DNA from: Actinomadura sp. GC306
Lineage (GTDB): Bacteria > Actinomycetota > Actinomycetes > Streptosporangiales > Streptosporangiaceae
Length of the DNA stretch: 64,000 nt
Direction: 5' to 3'
NCBI RefSeq assembly: GCF_004348665.1
Contig: NZ_SMKM01000006.1
Location: forward strand, 1-64,000
In this document: piece after piece, positions 54,572 through 63,564 of the stretch
Layout of the letters: every line of letters starts with the position of its first letter
How positions within the stretch are numbered: position 1 is the stretch's first letter
Position numbers and translations under genes: made by a program
Notes under the pieces: model-generated
Told to the model about the DNA's origin: nothing
Database searches by the model: none
The model's input: only the letters and a program-made list of their open reading frames with translations

Positions 54572-56119
54572 GTGACCTCAGTACAGGAGCATCCGGCCGA
54601 GAGCACGGACGTCATCGTCGTCGGCTCCGGAGGCGCGGCCCTGGCCGCCGCCTACACCGCCGCGGCGAACGGGCTGCGCACCATCGTGCTGGAGAAGACG
54701 GAGTACTTCGGCGGCACCAGCGCGTACTCCGGGTCGGGCATCTGGCTCCCGGGCAACCAGGCGCAGCGGCGTGCGGGCGTGCCCGACAGCGTCGAACTCG
54801 GCACGGAGTACTTCACCGCCCTGGTCGGGGACCGCACGCCGGCGGAACTGCAGCGGGCGTACCTGTCCACCGGCCCGGAGCTGGTCGAGTTCCTCGAACG
54901 CGACCCCGCCCTCCGGTTCCAGTACATGCCCTTCCCCGACTACTTCGAGGCTCCCGGCCGCATCGAGAACGGCCGGGACATCTTCCCCGTGCCCGTCTCG
55001 GCCGCCGAACTCGGCGACCGCCTCGCCCGCATCCGCCCCGTCATCGCGCTCGACCAGCACGGCATCGAGCAGGACCGGGAGACGCTCACCGGCGGCCAGG
55101 CGCTCATCGGCCGGTTCCTGCTCGCGCTGGACAAGACCGGTAACGCCGATCTCCGGACCGGCACGCGCATGCGGTCCCTGATCATCGAAAACGGGCGGGT
55201 GACCGGCGTCGTCGCCGACGGTCCGGCGGGAACCGTGCGGCTGCGGGCGGGCCGGGGCGTCGTGCTCGCCGCAGGCGGCTTCGAGCGCGACCACGAGTCG
55301 CGCGCCCGGCACCACGGGCTGCCGGGCGGTGGCTGGACGTCGACCGCCACCGGAACCAACACCGGCGACGCACTCGCCGCGCTCCGGGCCGCCGGCGCGT
55401 CCGTCGACCTGATGGACGAGGCGTGGTGGTGCCCGGCGACGCTCTTCCCGAACGGGCGCGCCGAGTTCACCCTCGGGCTGCGCGGCGGGATCTTCGTCAA
55501 CTCCGCGGGGGAGCGGTTCGCCAACGAGTCCCTGCCCTACGACCGGATGGGCCACGAGATCCGCCGCGGTCACGCCACCGGGGTCTCCCACCTGCCGGTC
55601 TGGTTCGTGTTCGACGACAGGTTCGACAACGTGCCGGCACTGTGCGAGCCGCGTCCGGATCCCGCCGCGTTCCGCGAGGCGGGCCTGTGGCGCACCGCCG
55701 GCACCGTCGCGGACCTCGCCGAGCTGATCGGCGTTCCCGCCGAGGCGCTGCAGCGCACGGTCGACCGGTTCAACGGATTCGCCGCCGGCGGGACGGACTC
55801 GGACTTCCGGCGGGGCGAGGACCCGTTCGACCGCTTCTTCGCGGCGGGCGACGGCCCGAACCCCTGCCTGGTTCCCATCGACCGCGGGCCGTTCCACGCT
55901 GTCCAGATCGTCCTCGGCGACCTCGGTACCAAGGGCGGGGCGCGCATCGACCCGGACGCCCGGGTGCTGGACGAGTCCGGCGACCCGATCCCGGGCCTGT
56001 ACGCGGCGGGCAACTCGGCCGCGTCCGTCGCCGGGCACGTGTACCCCGGGCCCGGCGTCCCCCTCGGTTCCGGGATGGTCTTCGGGTACCGCGCCGTGCG
56101 CCACATCCTGGCCGGCTGA
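54572..56119 (+). CDS. FAD-dependent KstD-like 3-ketosteroid dehydrogenase
   Basis: 515 residues. FAD motif VIVVGSGGAALAAAYTAAAN, YFGGTSAYSGSGIWLPGNQ, VVLAAGGFERDH, GIFVNSAGERFANES, and C-terminal AGHVYPGPGVPLGSGMVFGY where Tyr and Gly match the KstD active-site pair. A second delta-1 (or delta-4) ketosteroid dehydrogenase beside the one at 34132, possibly with a different ring-substituent preference. GTG at 54572 follows GAAGGA. Last gene of the plus-strand operon. Confidence 0.82.
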   Translation: MTSVQEHPAESTDVIVVGSGGAALAAAYTAAANGLRTIVLEKTEYFGGTSAYSGSGIWLPGNQAQRRAGVPDSVELGTEYFTALVGDRTPAELQRAYLSTGPELVEFLERDPALRFQYMPFPDYFEAPGRIENGRDIFPVPVSAAELGDRLARIRPVIALDQHGIEQDRETLTGGQALIGRFLLALDKTGNADLRTGTRMRSLIIENGRVTGVVADGPAGTVRLRAGRGVVLAAGGFERDHESRARHHGLPGGGWTSTATGTNTGDALAALRAAGASVDLMDEAWWCPATLFPNGRAEFTLGLRGGIFVNSAGERFANESLPYDRMGHEIRRGHATGVSHLPVWFVFDDRFDNVPALCEPRPDPAAFREAGLWRTAGTVADLAELIGVPAEALQRTVDRFNGFAAGGTDSDFRRGEDPFDRFFAAGDGPNPCLVPIDRGPFHAVQIVLGDLGTKGGARIDPDARVLDESGDPIPGLYAAGNSAASVAGHVYPGPGVPLGSGMVFGYRAVRHILAG

Positions 56120-56204
56120 TCGCCCCGGACGGCCGCGGGCCGGTGTCGCGGAGGCGCCGCCTCTCCGACACCGGCCCGCTGCTTCCGGCCCGGACGGCGT
56201 CACG

Positions 56205-57122
56205 TCACGTGCCGGGCGGAGTGAACGCGGCCAGCGGTTCGGAGCCCGACCAGTCGTGGCCCCAGTAGCTGTCGGCGGTGATCTCCTCGGCGGTGTAGTG
56301 GCTCTCGTCGACGAGCATCCCCTCGGTGCCGTACTCGATGTCCCAGCCGCCGGGGGCGCGCACGTAGAACGACACCATCTTGTCGTTGGTGTGCCGGCCG
56401 AGCGTGGAGGAGATCGAGAAGCCGAGCCGGTTGACGTTGTCGAGCGCCCGGCCGACCGCGTCCAGGCTGTCGACCTCCACCATCAGGTGCACCAGCCCGG
56501 GGTCGCCGTCGTGCGGGGCCGGGGCGACGGCGAGGCTGTGGTGGCGCCGGTTGACGCCCATGAACCGGACGCGGACCGGGCCGGCCGGGGTGTCGGCCAC
56601 CTTCATCGCGCCGCGCGGAAGGAACCCCAGCACCTGGGCGTACCAGGCCACCACGTCCTCGGCGGCCGGAACGGGCAGGACCACGTGCCCCATCCCCTCG
56701 GCGCCGGTGACGAACCTCTGGTCGAGGCCGAGCCGCAGCGGGCCGTGGTCGAGCACGGGACCGAAGAAGACCTCGACGGGAGTGCCGCCCGGATCGGTGA
56801 AGGCGATCGCGGCCTCCACATCGCGCTCGGCGGCCTCCTCGTGCGAGAGGACGGAGACCTCTATACCGGCCTTCTCCACGGCCTCCCGGACGGCGGCCAG
56901 CCCGAACTGGTCGCGGACCTCCCAGCCCACGGCCAGTACCCGGTCGACGCCGCCCGGCAGGACCGCGAGGCGGTACCGGCGCTCGTCCATGCGCAGGTAC
57001 AGGCCGCCGGAGACCGGACCGGTCCCTTCGCCGAAGCCGAGACCGTCGATGGCGAGTTCGCGCCAGCGCTCCAGGTCCCGTGCCTGCACCCGCAGGTACC
57101 CGAGCCCTCGTATGTGTGTCAC
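56205..57122 (-). CDS. hsaC: Extradiol dioxygenase HsaC
   Basis: 305 residues, type I extradiol (vicinal oxygen chelate) dioxygenase. Fe(II) ligands appear in EGMGHVVLPV (His), GLVHLMVEVDS (His) and WDIEYGTEGML (Glu); C-terminal YWGHDWSG. Cleaves the catecholic ring A of 3,4-DHSA. GTG at 57122 has AGGAGG 5 bases upstream; the ATG at 57161 has no such site. Order hsaD-hsaA-hsaC in transcription. Confidence 0.9.
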   Translation of the reverse strand: MTHIRGLGYLRVQARDLERWRELAIDGLGFGEGTGPVSGGLYLRMDERRYRLAVLPGGVDRVLAVGWEVRDQFGLAAVREAVEKAGIEVSVLSHEEAAERDVEAAIAFTDPGGTPVEVFFGPVLDHGPLRLGLDQRFVTGAEGMGHVVLPVPAAEDVVAWYAQVLGFLPRGAMKVADTPAGPVRVRFMGVNRRHHSLAVAPAPHDGDPGLVHLMVEVDSLDAVGRALDNVNRLGFSISSTLGRHTNDKMVSFYVRAPGGWDIEYGTEGMLVDESHYTAEEITADSYWGHDWSGSEPLAAFTPPGT

Positions 57123-57183
57123 TGGTGCCTCCTGTTGAGCGATGGTCCCCGGCGGGGACATCCCGATCAGTGGGAAACGCGCG

Positions 57184-58383
57184 TCAGATCATCGAGCGCA
57201 TCGGGCCCTCCGGCGGCTCGATGTCCAGGTCGGTCAGCGCGGACACGTGGTAAACGGCGCCGGGGACGTGGATGGCATGCGCGAGGCCGACATGGACGTC
57301 GCGCCAGAACCGCTGGATCGGGTTGTCGACGCGCATGGCGTTGCCGCCGGAGCGGATCACGAGTTCGTTCACCGCGCGGGCCGCCCGCCACGCCGACCGG
57401 ACCTGGAGCCTGCGCCCGGCCGCCCGCTCGCCGAACGAGATCTCCTCGCCCGCGGCGGCCTTGTCGTACATGCGGGAGGCGAAGTCGAGGAGCCGGGTGC
57501 GGGACGCGGCGATCTCCTCGGCCGCCTCGCTCATCGCGTACAGGACGTACGGGTCGTCCTTGACCCTGGTGCCGACGATCTGCACCCGGTCGCGCTGGTA
57601 GGCCATGTGGTGCGCGAGGACGCCCTCGGCCATGCCGATCACGGCGGAGGTGATGCCGAGGGGGAACGCGCAGGAGAACGGCACCAGGTAGGTGGGGTTG
57701 GTCAGCCCGGCCTCGCGCGGCGCGGTGCCGTCGACGACCTTGGCGAACCTCAGGACGCGGTAGTCGGGGACGAAGGCGTCCCTGACGATGACGTCCTTGC
57801 TCCCGGTGCCCTTCAGCCCGGCGACCTCCCAGGAGCCCTCCACGATCTCGTAGTCCGAGCGCGGCAGGACCAGGTGCAGGCCCTGGAACGGCTCGACGGG
57901 CCTGCCGTCCTCGTCGCCTAGGAGGCCGCCGAGAAAGATCCAGTCGCAGTGGTCGGTGCCGGAGGAGAACTGCCAGCGGCCGCTGAAGACGTAACCGCCG
58001 TCCACGGGACGCGCCACGCCCATGGGCGCGTACGGGGACGCGATCCACGTGTCGGGGTCGCCGCCCCAGATCTCCTCCTGCACCTTCGGGTCGGCCATCG
58101 CCATCTCCCACGGGTGCAGGCCGACGATCCCGGCGACCCAGCCGGTCGACCCGTCCAGCGCCGCGATGCCCATGACGGCCTCGGCGAACTCCCGCGGATG
58201 CGCTTCCATGCCCCCGTGCGCCTCCGGCTGCAGCATCCTGATCACACCGGAGTCGCGCAGCACCTTGGCCGCCTTGTCGTCGAGCCTGCCGAGGCGCTCG
58301 TTGACGGGGCCGAGTTCGCGGATCTCCTCCGCCCGTTCCATGATCGTGTCGAGCACGCGGTTGGTCATCGCCTGTTTCTCCAT
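57184..58383 (-). CDS. hsaA: 3-HSA hydroxylase oxygenase component HsaA
   Basis: 399 residues of the flavin-dependent acyl-CoA-dehydrogenase-like hydroxylase class. DGSTGWVAGIVGLHPWEMAM, SPYAPMGVARPVDGGY, SGRWQFSSGTDHCDWIF, VAGLKGTGSKDVIVRD, FVPDYRVL and NPIQRFWRDVHVGLAHA match HsaA. It hydroxylates 3-HSA to the catechol using reduced FMN; its usual partner HsaB is not adjacent. ATG at 58383 or, with GGAG 9 bases upstream, ATG at 58368 may be used. Confidence 0.87.
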   Translation of the reverse strand: MEKQAMTNRVLDTIMERAEEIRELGPVNERLGRLDDKAAKVLRDSGVIRMLQPEAHGGMEAHPREFAEAVMGIAALDGSTGWVAGIVGLHPWEMAMADPKVQEEIWGGDPDTWIASPYAPMGVARPVDGGYVFSGRWQFSSGTDHCDWIFLGGLLGDEDGRPVEPFQGLHLVLPRSDYEIVEGSWEVAGLKGTGSKDVIVRDAFVPDYRVLRFAKVVDGTAPREAGLTNPTYLVPFSCAFPLGITSAVIGMAEGVLAHHMAYQRDRVQIVGTRVKDDPYVLYAMSEAAEEIAASRTRLLDFASRMYDKAAAGEEISFGERAAGRRLQVRSAWRAARAVNELVIRSGGNAMRVDNPIQRFWRDVHVGLAHAIHVPGAVYHVSALTDLDIEPPEGPMRSMI

Positions 58384-58461
58384 TGCTCTGTCATGCCGGC
58401 CGTGGGACGGCCGGAAGCCGGTTGGGCCGGGGTGGGAAGGGGGCGCCGAGGCCGGCCGCGG

Positions 58462-59346
58462 CTAGGCGTCGTCCGCACGGGTGAGGAAGGCGAGCACGGC
58501 GCTCTCCCAGGCGTGCTTCTGCTCGACCATCACCCAGTGCCCGCAGTCGGGGAAGATGTGGACTTCGACGTCGGGAATGGTCCGCATGGGCAGCAGGGCC
58601 ATGTCGACGGGACTGACCCGGTCGTCCCGGCCCCAGGTGATCAGCGTCCTGGCCTTCAGTCTGTGCAGCGTCGCCCAGTAGGGCGGCGCGTCGCTCGCGG
58701 CGGCCGCCGACGCGGCGGCCGCGAACGCGGCCTTGCCGTACATGCGCCGCGCACTGGCCAGAGTGTCGGGATCCGTGGCCTGCCGCCAGCGCTCCTCAAT
58801 GAGCTCCTCGGTGACCAGCGACGGGTCGTACACCATCGAGTGCAGCCACTGGACCAGGCGTTCGCGAGTGGGGTGCTCGGTGAACTCCATCAGCAGCCTG
58901 ATGCCCTCGCCGGGCGCCGGGCTGAAGATGCCGCGGCCGATCCCCCCGATGGTGACGAGCCGCCGCACCCGGTCCGGATGGGCCAGCGCCGCCTGGGCGC
59001 CGACGATGCCGCCCATCGAGTTGCCGATCACGTCGACCCGGTCCAGGCCGAGGCCGTCCAGGAACCGGGTCACCGCGCCCGAGGCCGCCATCATGGGGTG
59101 CTGGTCGGTGGGGTCGCTGACGCCGAAGCCGGGGAACTCCAGGATCAGGCAGCGGAACCGCGCCGCGAAGACCGGCAGGTTCCCGCGGAAGTTCCGCAAG
59201 CCGGTGACGCCCGGACCCGAACCGTGCAAGAGCAGCAGCGGAGGGCCTTCTCCCGCCTCGTGATAGCGCAGTACTCCCTGGTCGGTGGCGAGCTCTCGCA
59301 GCGTGTTCCCGTACGTCAGCGGCTCGTGGGTCGTCTCCGCGGTCAT
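58462..59346 (-). CDS. hsaD: 4,9-DSHA hydrolase HsaD (alpha/beta hydrolase)
   Basis: 294 residues, meta-cleavage-product hydrolase. PPLLLLHGSGPGVTGLRNFR (oxyanion region), nucleophile elbow VIGNSMGGIVGAQAALAHP (Ser), WGRDDRVSPVD (Asp), FPDCGHWVMVEQ (His). Hydrolyses the C-C bond of the ring-opened product, giving HIP (DOHNAA) plus a hydroxyhexadienoate. ATG at 59346 is set by GAGG/AGGG sites; the longer frame has no support. Confidence 0.88.
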   Translation of the reverse strand: MTAETTHEPLTYGNTLRELATDQGVLRYHEAGEGPPLLLLHGSGPGVTGLRNFRGNLPVFAARFRCLILEFPGFGVSDPTDQHPMMAASGAVTRFLDGLGLDRVDVIGNSMGGIVGAQAALAHPDRVRRLVTIGGIGRGIFSPAPGEGIRLLMEFTEHPTRERLVQWLHSMVYDPSLVTEELIEERWRQATDPDTLASARRMYGKAAFAAAASAAAASDAPPYWATLHRLKARTLITWGRDDRVSPVDMALLPMRTIPDVEVHIFPDCGHWVMVEQKHAWESAVLAFLTRADDA

Positions 59347-59432
59347 GTCCCTCAGTTCCTCGGGTGGCTTACCCGGAACGTAGGCGCGGCCACGGCTCCA
59401 CCGCCCCATACCCTCCCAATCAGCGGGAGGGC

Positions 59433-60191
59433 TCAGGAAGTGGTCGTGCCGCCGTTGAGGCCGATGGTCTGCCCGGTCATCCAGGACGCCTCTTCGGAGG
59501 CCAGGTAGGCGACGAGGTGGGCCGCGTCCTCGGGTGTCCCGAGCCGCCCCACCGGGATGGGGTCGGCAAGCTTCCTGACCAGCTCGGGGTCCTTGACGTT
59601 GCGGAGGACGAGTCCCAGCGCCACGGTGTTGGCGGTGATGCCGGCCCGCGCGTTCTCCTTGGCGATGTGGCGCATGAACCCGATCGCGCCCGCCTTGGCC
59701 GCCGCGTAGGTGGACACGCCGATGTCCAGGCCGACCGTTCCGGCGCCGGACGAGATGGTGACGATCCGGCCCCAGCCCTTCTCGACCATCGGGTCGAGCG
59801 CGGCCTTGCAGCAGTTGAGCACGCCGTAGAGGTTGACGTCGATGATCTGCGACCAGTAGCCGACCGGCATCTCCCGGAACTGGTGCATCTCCATCGTCCG
59901 CTCCGGACCGCCCGTCCCGGCGTTGTTGACCAGGATGTCCACCGGTCCCGTGCGGTCGGCGACCTCCGCGAATCCGGCGGTCACGGCATCGAGGTCGGTG
60001 ACGTCGAAGGGCACCGCGAACGCGCTGCCCCCGTCCGCGGCGATCTCCTCGGCGACCCGCCGGGCGCGGTCCGGGTGGTAGTCGTTCACCGCCACCGCGG
60101 CGCCCTGCCGCGCCAGGGTGCGGGCGATCCCCTCGCCGACGTTCTGGCCTGCGCCCGTGACCAGCGCGACCTTGCCTCCGAGGTTGAACAT
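59433..60191 (-). CDS. Short-chain dehydrogenase/reductase
   Basis: 252 residues: VALVTGAGQNVGEGIARTLA, AVNDYHPDRA (Asp, NAD type), ILVNNAGTGGPERTM, TISSGAGTVGLDIG, catalytic YAAAK, and C-terminal WMTGQTIGLNGGTTTS. Likely a hydroxysteroid or hydroxyacyl-CoA dehydrogenase. CAGGAGA precedes the ATG. Second gene of the operon that ends in hsaC. Confidence 0.88.
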   Translation of the reverse strand: MFNLGGKVALVTGAGQNVGEGIARTLARQGAAVAVNDYHPDRARRVAEEIAADGGSAFAVPFDVTDLDAVTAGFAEVADRTGPVDILVNNAGTGGPERTMEMHQFREMPVGYWSQIIDVNLYGVLNCCKAALDPMVEKGWGRIVTISSGAGTVGLDIGVSTYAAAKAGAIGFMRHIAKENARAGITANTVALGLVLRNVKDPELVRKLADPIPVGRLGTPEDAAHLVAYLASEEASWMTGQTIGLNGGTTTS

Positions 60192-60237
60192 GGCTGTCTC
60201 CTGCCTGTTGGAATGCCGGTCCGGGCGGCCCGGCCGG

Positions 60238-61170
60238 TCAGGCCGGCTGCCCGAACTTGGCGCGGGCGAGCGCCCCGATCTCTGTGAAGGCCGCGCGGGC
60301 GCGGCGGAGGCGGGCCGCCTGCGACAGGAAGCCGTGGCACACTCCCGGATAGCGCAGCAGCGCGGTCGGGACCGCGGCGTCCCGCAGCCGCCGGCCGTAC
60401 TCCTCGGCCGCGTCGCGAAGCGGGTCGGCCTCCGCCGTGACGACGATGGCGTCCGGCAGGTCCGACAGGTCGCGGGCCAGTGCGGGCACCCCGTACTCGG
60501 TGTCCGCCGACTCGTCCGGGCCCAGGTACTGCTCCTTCATCCAGATCACGTCCGGGCGGGTCAGCACCGGGCCGTCGGCGAACTCGATCATCGACGGACG
60601 GTCCACGGCGCGTTCGAGTCCCGGGTAGAAGAGCATCTGGACGGCGATCGGGGGACCGTTCTCGTCGCGGGAGCGCAGGGCGGCCCCCGCCGCCAGCGAG
60701 CCGCCGGCGCTGTCGCCGGCGACGGCGATTCGCGCCGGGTCGATGCCGAGCCCGGCCGCGTTGGCGTGGGCCCAGGCGACCGCGGCGTACGCCTCGTCGC
60801 TCGCCACCGGATATCGATGCTCGGGCGCCAGCCGGTACTCGATGCTCAGCACCACCGCCGCGCAGGAGGCGGCCAGGTTGCGGGCCAGGCCGTCGAAGGA
60901 GTCGAGGGTGCCCATGACCATGCCGCCGCCGTGCAGGTAGACGATCGCCGGGCCGACGCCGGCACGCGGGCGGTAGAGCCGGACCGGCACGGTGCCGTGC
61001 GGTCCTTCGAACGCCAGGTCTTCGACCTCCGCCATCTCCGGTGCGGGAGCCGGGGGAAGGGACTCCAAGCGCGACCGGATGCCTTCGATGCCGGTCTCCC
61101 GGAAGGTCTTCACCCCCGCGGCCGTCGCGGCGTCCACGAGGGCCTGGGCGTCCGGGTCCAGAAGCACCAT
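60238..61170 (-). CDS. Hormone-sensitive-lipase-type alpha/beta hydrolase
   Basis: 310 residues, HSL family: IVYLHGGGMVMGTLDSFDGL (HGGG oxyanion motif), IAVAGDSAGGSLAAGAALRS (nucleophile Ser), AEADPLRDAAEEYG (Asp), YPGVCHGFLS (His). Hydrolyses ester or lactone substrates, possibly steroid esters or the lactone expected from a Baeyer-Villiger step. First gene of the minus-strand hsa operon; GGAGACC precedes ATG 61170. Confidence 0.9.
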   Translation of the reverse strand: MVLLDPDAQALVDAATAAGVKTFRETGIEGIRSRLESLPPAPAPEMAEVEDLAFEGPHGTVPVRLYRPRAGVGPAIVYLHGGGMVMGTLDSFDGLARNLAASCAAVVLSIEYRLAPEHRYPVASDEAYAAVAWAHANAAGLGIDPARIAVAGDSAGGSLAAGAALRSRDENGPPIAVQMLFYPGLERAVDRPSMIEFADGPVLTRPDVIWMKEQYLGPDESADTEYGVPALARDLSDLPDAIVVTAEADPLRDAAEEYGRRLRDAAVPTALLRYPGVCHGFLSQAARLRRARAAFTEIGALARAKFGQPA

Positions 61171-61260
61171 CGCCTGGTCTCCTTTCTCCTGCCGGACGCG
61201 CCGGGCCGGTACGGGCGGTGATCGGGGTCACCCATTGAACGGTGCCGCCGAGAGCTTGTC

Positions 61261-61309
61261 AACAATCCTGTTCTTCAAGATAGGATCCAATCTGGATCGT
61301 CCGTCGGAC
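61261..61309. promoter_or_regulatory. Cluster of three palindromes in a divergent promoter
   Basis: AACA-ATCC-TGTT (61261-61272), GATCCA-ATC-TGGATC (61284-61298) and GTCCG-T-CGGAC (61299-61309) lie between the hydrolase and acyl-CoA dehydrogenase genes. They do not fit the KstR2 palindrome; an IclR or TetR regulator or KstR may bind here. A TTGTCA at about 61256 could be a -35 element. Confidence 0.5.
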
Positions 61310-61327
61310 GTGAGGAAGAGCGGTCAC

Positions 61328-62476
61328 GTGGCACTGAGCATCACAGCGGTCGACGAGCCGCCCGGGGCGCTGGGCGAACTGCGACGCGAGGTCGCGGAGT
61401 TCCTGGAGCGGGAGATCGCCGCCGGCGGATTCGCGCCGGAGGCCGACGCCTGGATGTCGGGCGTCGACCCCGCCTTCAGCAGGCGGCTGGCCGACCGCGG
61501 CTGGGTGGGCATGACGGTTCCGGTGCGGTACGGAGGGCACGGACGCTCGGCTCTACAGCGATACGTGGTGACCGAGGAACTCCTGGTCGCGGGGGCGCCG
61601 GTGGCCGCGCACTGGATCGCCGACCGCCAGATGGCGCCCGGGATCCTGCGCAACGGCACCGAGGAGCAGAAGCGCCGCTACCTGCCCGGGATCGCGCGCG
61701 CCGAGCAGTTCATGGCGATCGGGATGTCCGAGCCGGACTCGGGGTCCGACCTGGCGTCCGTCCGGACACGGGCGGTCGAGGCCGGCGGGGGCTGGCGGCT
61801 CACCGGGACCAAGGTATGGACGAGCGGTGCGCACGTCGCCACGGCCATCATCGTGCTCGCCCGGACCGGCGACGGCGGCGGCGACCGGCACGCGGGGCTG
61901 TCGCAGTTCATCGTGGACCTGCCGCATCCCGCGGTGACCGTCTCGCCGATCATCACCATCGACGGGGCGCACCACTTCAACGAGGTCGTCTTCGACGACG
62001 CGGTCGTTCCGCCGTCTGCGCTGCTGGGGCGCCGCGGTGACGGCTGGCGCCAGGTCACCGCCGAACTGGGCAACGAGCGATCGGGTCCGGAACGCGTTCT
62101 CAGCACGATGCCGCTGCTGCTGGCCTGGGCGCGGACCGGCGCCTTCGACGCCGACCCCGTCGCGCGCGCCGATCTCGGCAGGCTCGTCTCCCGGCTGACG
62201 GCGCTGCGGCAGCTGTCCCTCGGGGTGGCGGGGCGCCTCGCCGCAGGAGAGGACCCCGCGCTCGAAGCAGCCCTGGTCAAGGACCTGGGCACCGCATTCG
62301 AGGGAGAGGTGGTGGAGGTCGTGCGGCGGCACGCCGATCCGGCGTCCGGCACGGTGCCGGAGGGACTCGCGGCCATGCTCGCGAAGGCGGTCCTGCACGT
62401 ACCGGCGTTCACGCTCCGCGGCGGCACCAGCGAAGTACTGCGGAGCATCGTGGCGAAGGGGCTGGCTCGCCGATGA
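61328..62476 (+). CDS. Acyl-CoA dehydrogenase, alpha-type subunit
   Basis: 382 residues: WVGMTVPVRYGGHGRSALQR, GTEEQKRRYLPGIARAEQF, IGMSEPDSGSDLASVRTRAV, WTSGAHVATA, TLRGGTSEVLRSIVAKG. The FAD-binding and acyl-CoA-binding signatures fit FadE-type steroid enzymes that work as heteromers. GTG at 61328 follows GAGGAAGAG by about 8 bases. Its stop overlaps the next gene (ATGA), also an acyl-CoA dehydrogenase, so the pair probably forms an alpha2-beta2 enzyme on side-chain CoA esters. Confidence 0.85.
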   Translation: MALSITAVDEPPGALGELRREVAEFLEREIAAGGFAPEADAWMSGVDPAFSRRLADRGWVGMTVPVRYGGHGRSALQRYVVTEELLVAGAPVAAHWIADRQMAPGILRNGTEEQKRRYLPGIARAEQFMAIGMSEPDSGSDLASVRTRAVEAGGGWRLTGTKVWTSGAHVATAIIVLARTGDGGGDRHAGLSQFIVDLPHPAVTVSPIITIDGAHHFNEVVFDDAVVPPSALLGRRGDGWRQVTAELGNERSGPERVLSTMPLLLAWARTGAFDADPVARADLGRLVSRLTALRQLSLGVAGRLAAGEDPALEAALVKDLGTAFEGEVVEVVRRHADPASGTVPEGLAAMLAKAVLHVPAFTLRGGTSEVLRSIVAKGLARR

Positions 62477-63564
62477 CCGACCACCTGACCGACCTCGCCG
62501 AGGCCGCCCGCGGAGTCCTGGCGTCGCGGCGGGCCGCCGGCGCCTCCGCGCCGCCCGGCGTCGACACCGCCCTGTGGGCCGAACTCGAACGGCTGGGATT
62601 CATCTCCATCGCCGTCCCCGAATCCCTGGGCGGCGGGGGCGGCACGCTCCGCGACGCGGCCGTGCTCGTCCGGGAGGCGGCCGGTGCGGGTGCCGCGGCC
62701 CCGGTCGCGGAGGCCGCGTTCATCGCCGGACCGCTGCTCGCGGCCGCCGGAGCGCCGCCCCCGGACGGCCCGTTCACCGCGGCGCACGGCGAGCTGTCCG
62801 CCGAACCCGGACCCGGCGGCGCGTGGCGTGTGCGCGGCTCGCTGCCCGGTGCGGCCTGGATGCGGGGCGCGGAGCAGCTCGTCGCGCTCGCCGGGACCCC
62901 GGACGGTCCCGCCGCGGTGATCATCCCGCTCGCCCATCCGGCGGTGCGACTCGTCGAGTGCCCGGATATCGCGGGCGAGCACCGCGCCGGCGCGGTCCTC
63001 GACGGCGTCGAGACCGGCCGGGTGTTCCCGCTTCCCGAGGGGACGCGGCGCCACGACGCCGAACTGCTCGGCGCCGCCGCCCGGTCCGTTCAGCTGGCCG
63101 GCGCCGCACGGGAGGTACTCGATGCGACGCTGCGCCATGCGGGGGAGCGGGAGCAGTTCGGCCGCCCGCTGGCGAGGTTCCAGGCGGTGCAGCACCGGCT
63201 GGCGGCCCTGGCCGCCGATGTCGTGACGATGGAGGTGGCGGCCGACGCGGCCGTCCTCGCGCTCGCGCGGTCGAGCGGTGACCGCGAGCTCATGGTGGCC
63301 TCCGCCAAGGCGGAGACGTCGGCGCTCGCCGGGTCGGTGGCGGCCGCCGGCCACCAGCTGCACGGCGCGATCGGCTTCACGATGGAGCACCGCCTGGGCG
63401 CGTTCACCCGAAGGCTGTGGGCCTGGCGGGACGATTACGGCAACGAGCTGTACTGGCACCGCCGGCTCGCCGACCTGGTGGACGGGCACGGCGGTGATGT
63501 GTGGGCGCTCGTGGCTGGGAGCGGCCGCGCGCGGGAAGGAGCACGGGAAGATGCCGATGTCTGA
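62473..63564 (+). CDS. Acyl-CoA dehydrogenase, beta-type subunit
   Basis: 363 residues, shorter and divergent: FISIAVPESLGGGGGTLRDA, AGAAREVLDATLRHAGEREQ, FGRPLARFQAVQHRLAALAA, HQLHGAIGFTMEHRLGAFTR. The middle domain is poorly conserved and the FAD-binding region reduced, as in the non-catalytic half of FadE26/27- or FadE28/29-like heteromers. ATG overlaps the previous stop. Followed by a CoA-transferase gene in the same direction. Confidence 0.84.
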   Translation: MTDHLTDLAEAARGVLASRRAAGASAPPGVDTALWAELERLGFISIAVPESLGGGGGTLRDAAVLVREAAGAGAAAPVAEAAFIAGPLLAAAGAPPPDGPFTAAHGELSAEPGPGGAWRVRGSLPGAAWMRGAEQLVALAGTPDGPAAVIIPLAHPAVRLVECPDIAGEHRAGAVLDGVETGRVFPLPEGTRRHDAELLGAAARSVQLAGAAREVLDATLRHAGEREQFGRPLARFQAVQHRLAALAADVVTMEVAADAAVLALARSSGDRELMVASAKAETSALAGSVAAAGHQLHGAIGFTMEHRLGAFTRRLWAWRDDYGNELYWHRRLADLVDGHGGDVWALVAGSGRAREGAREDADV

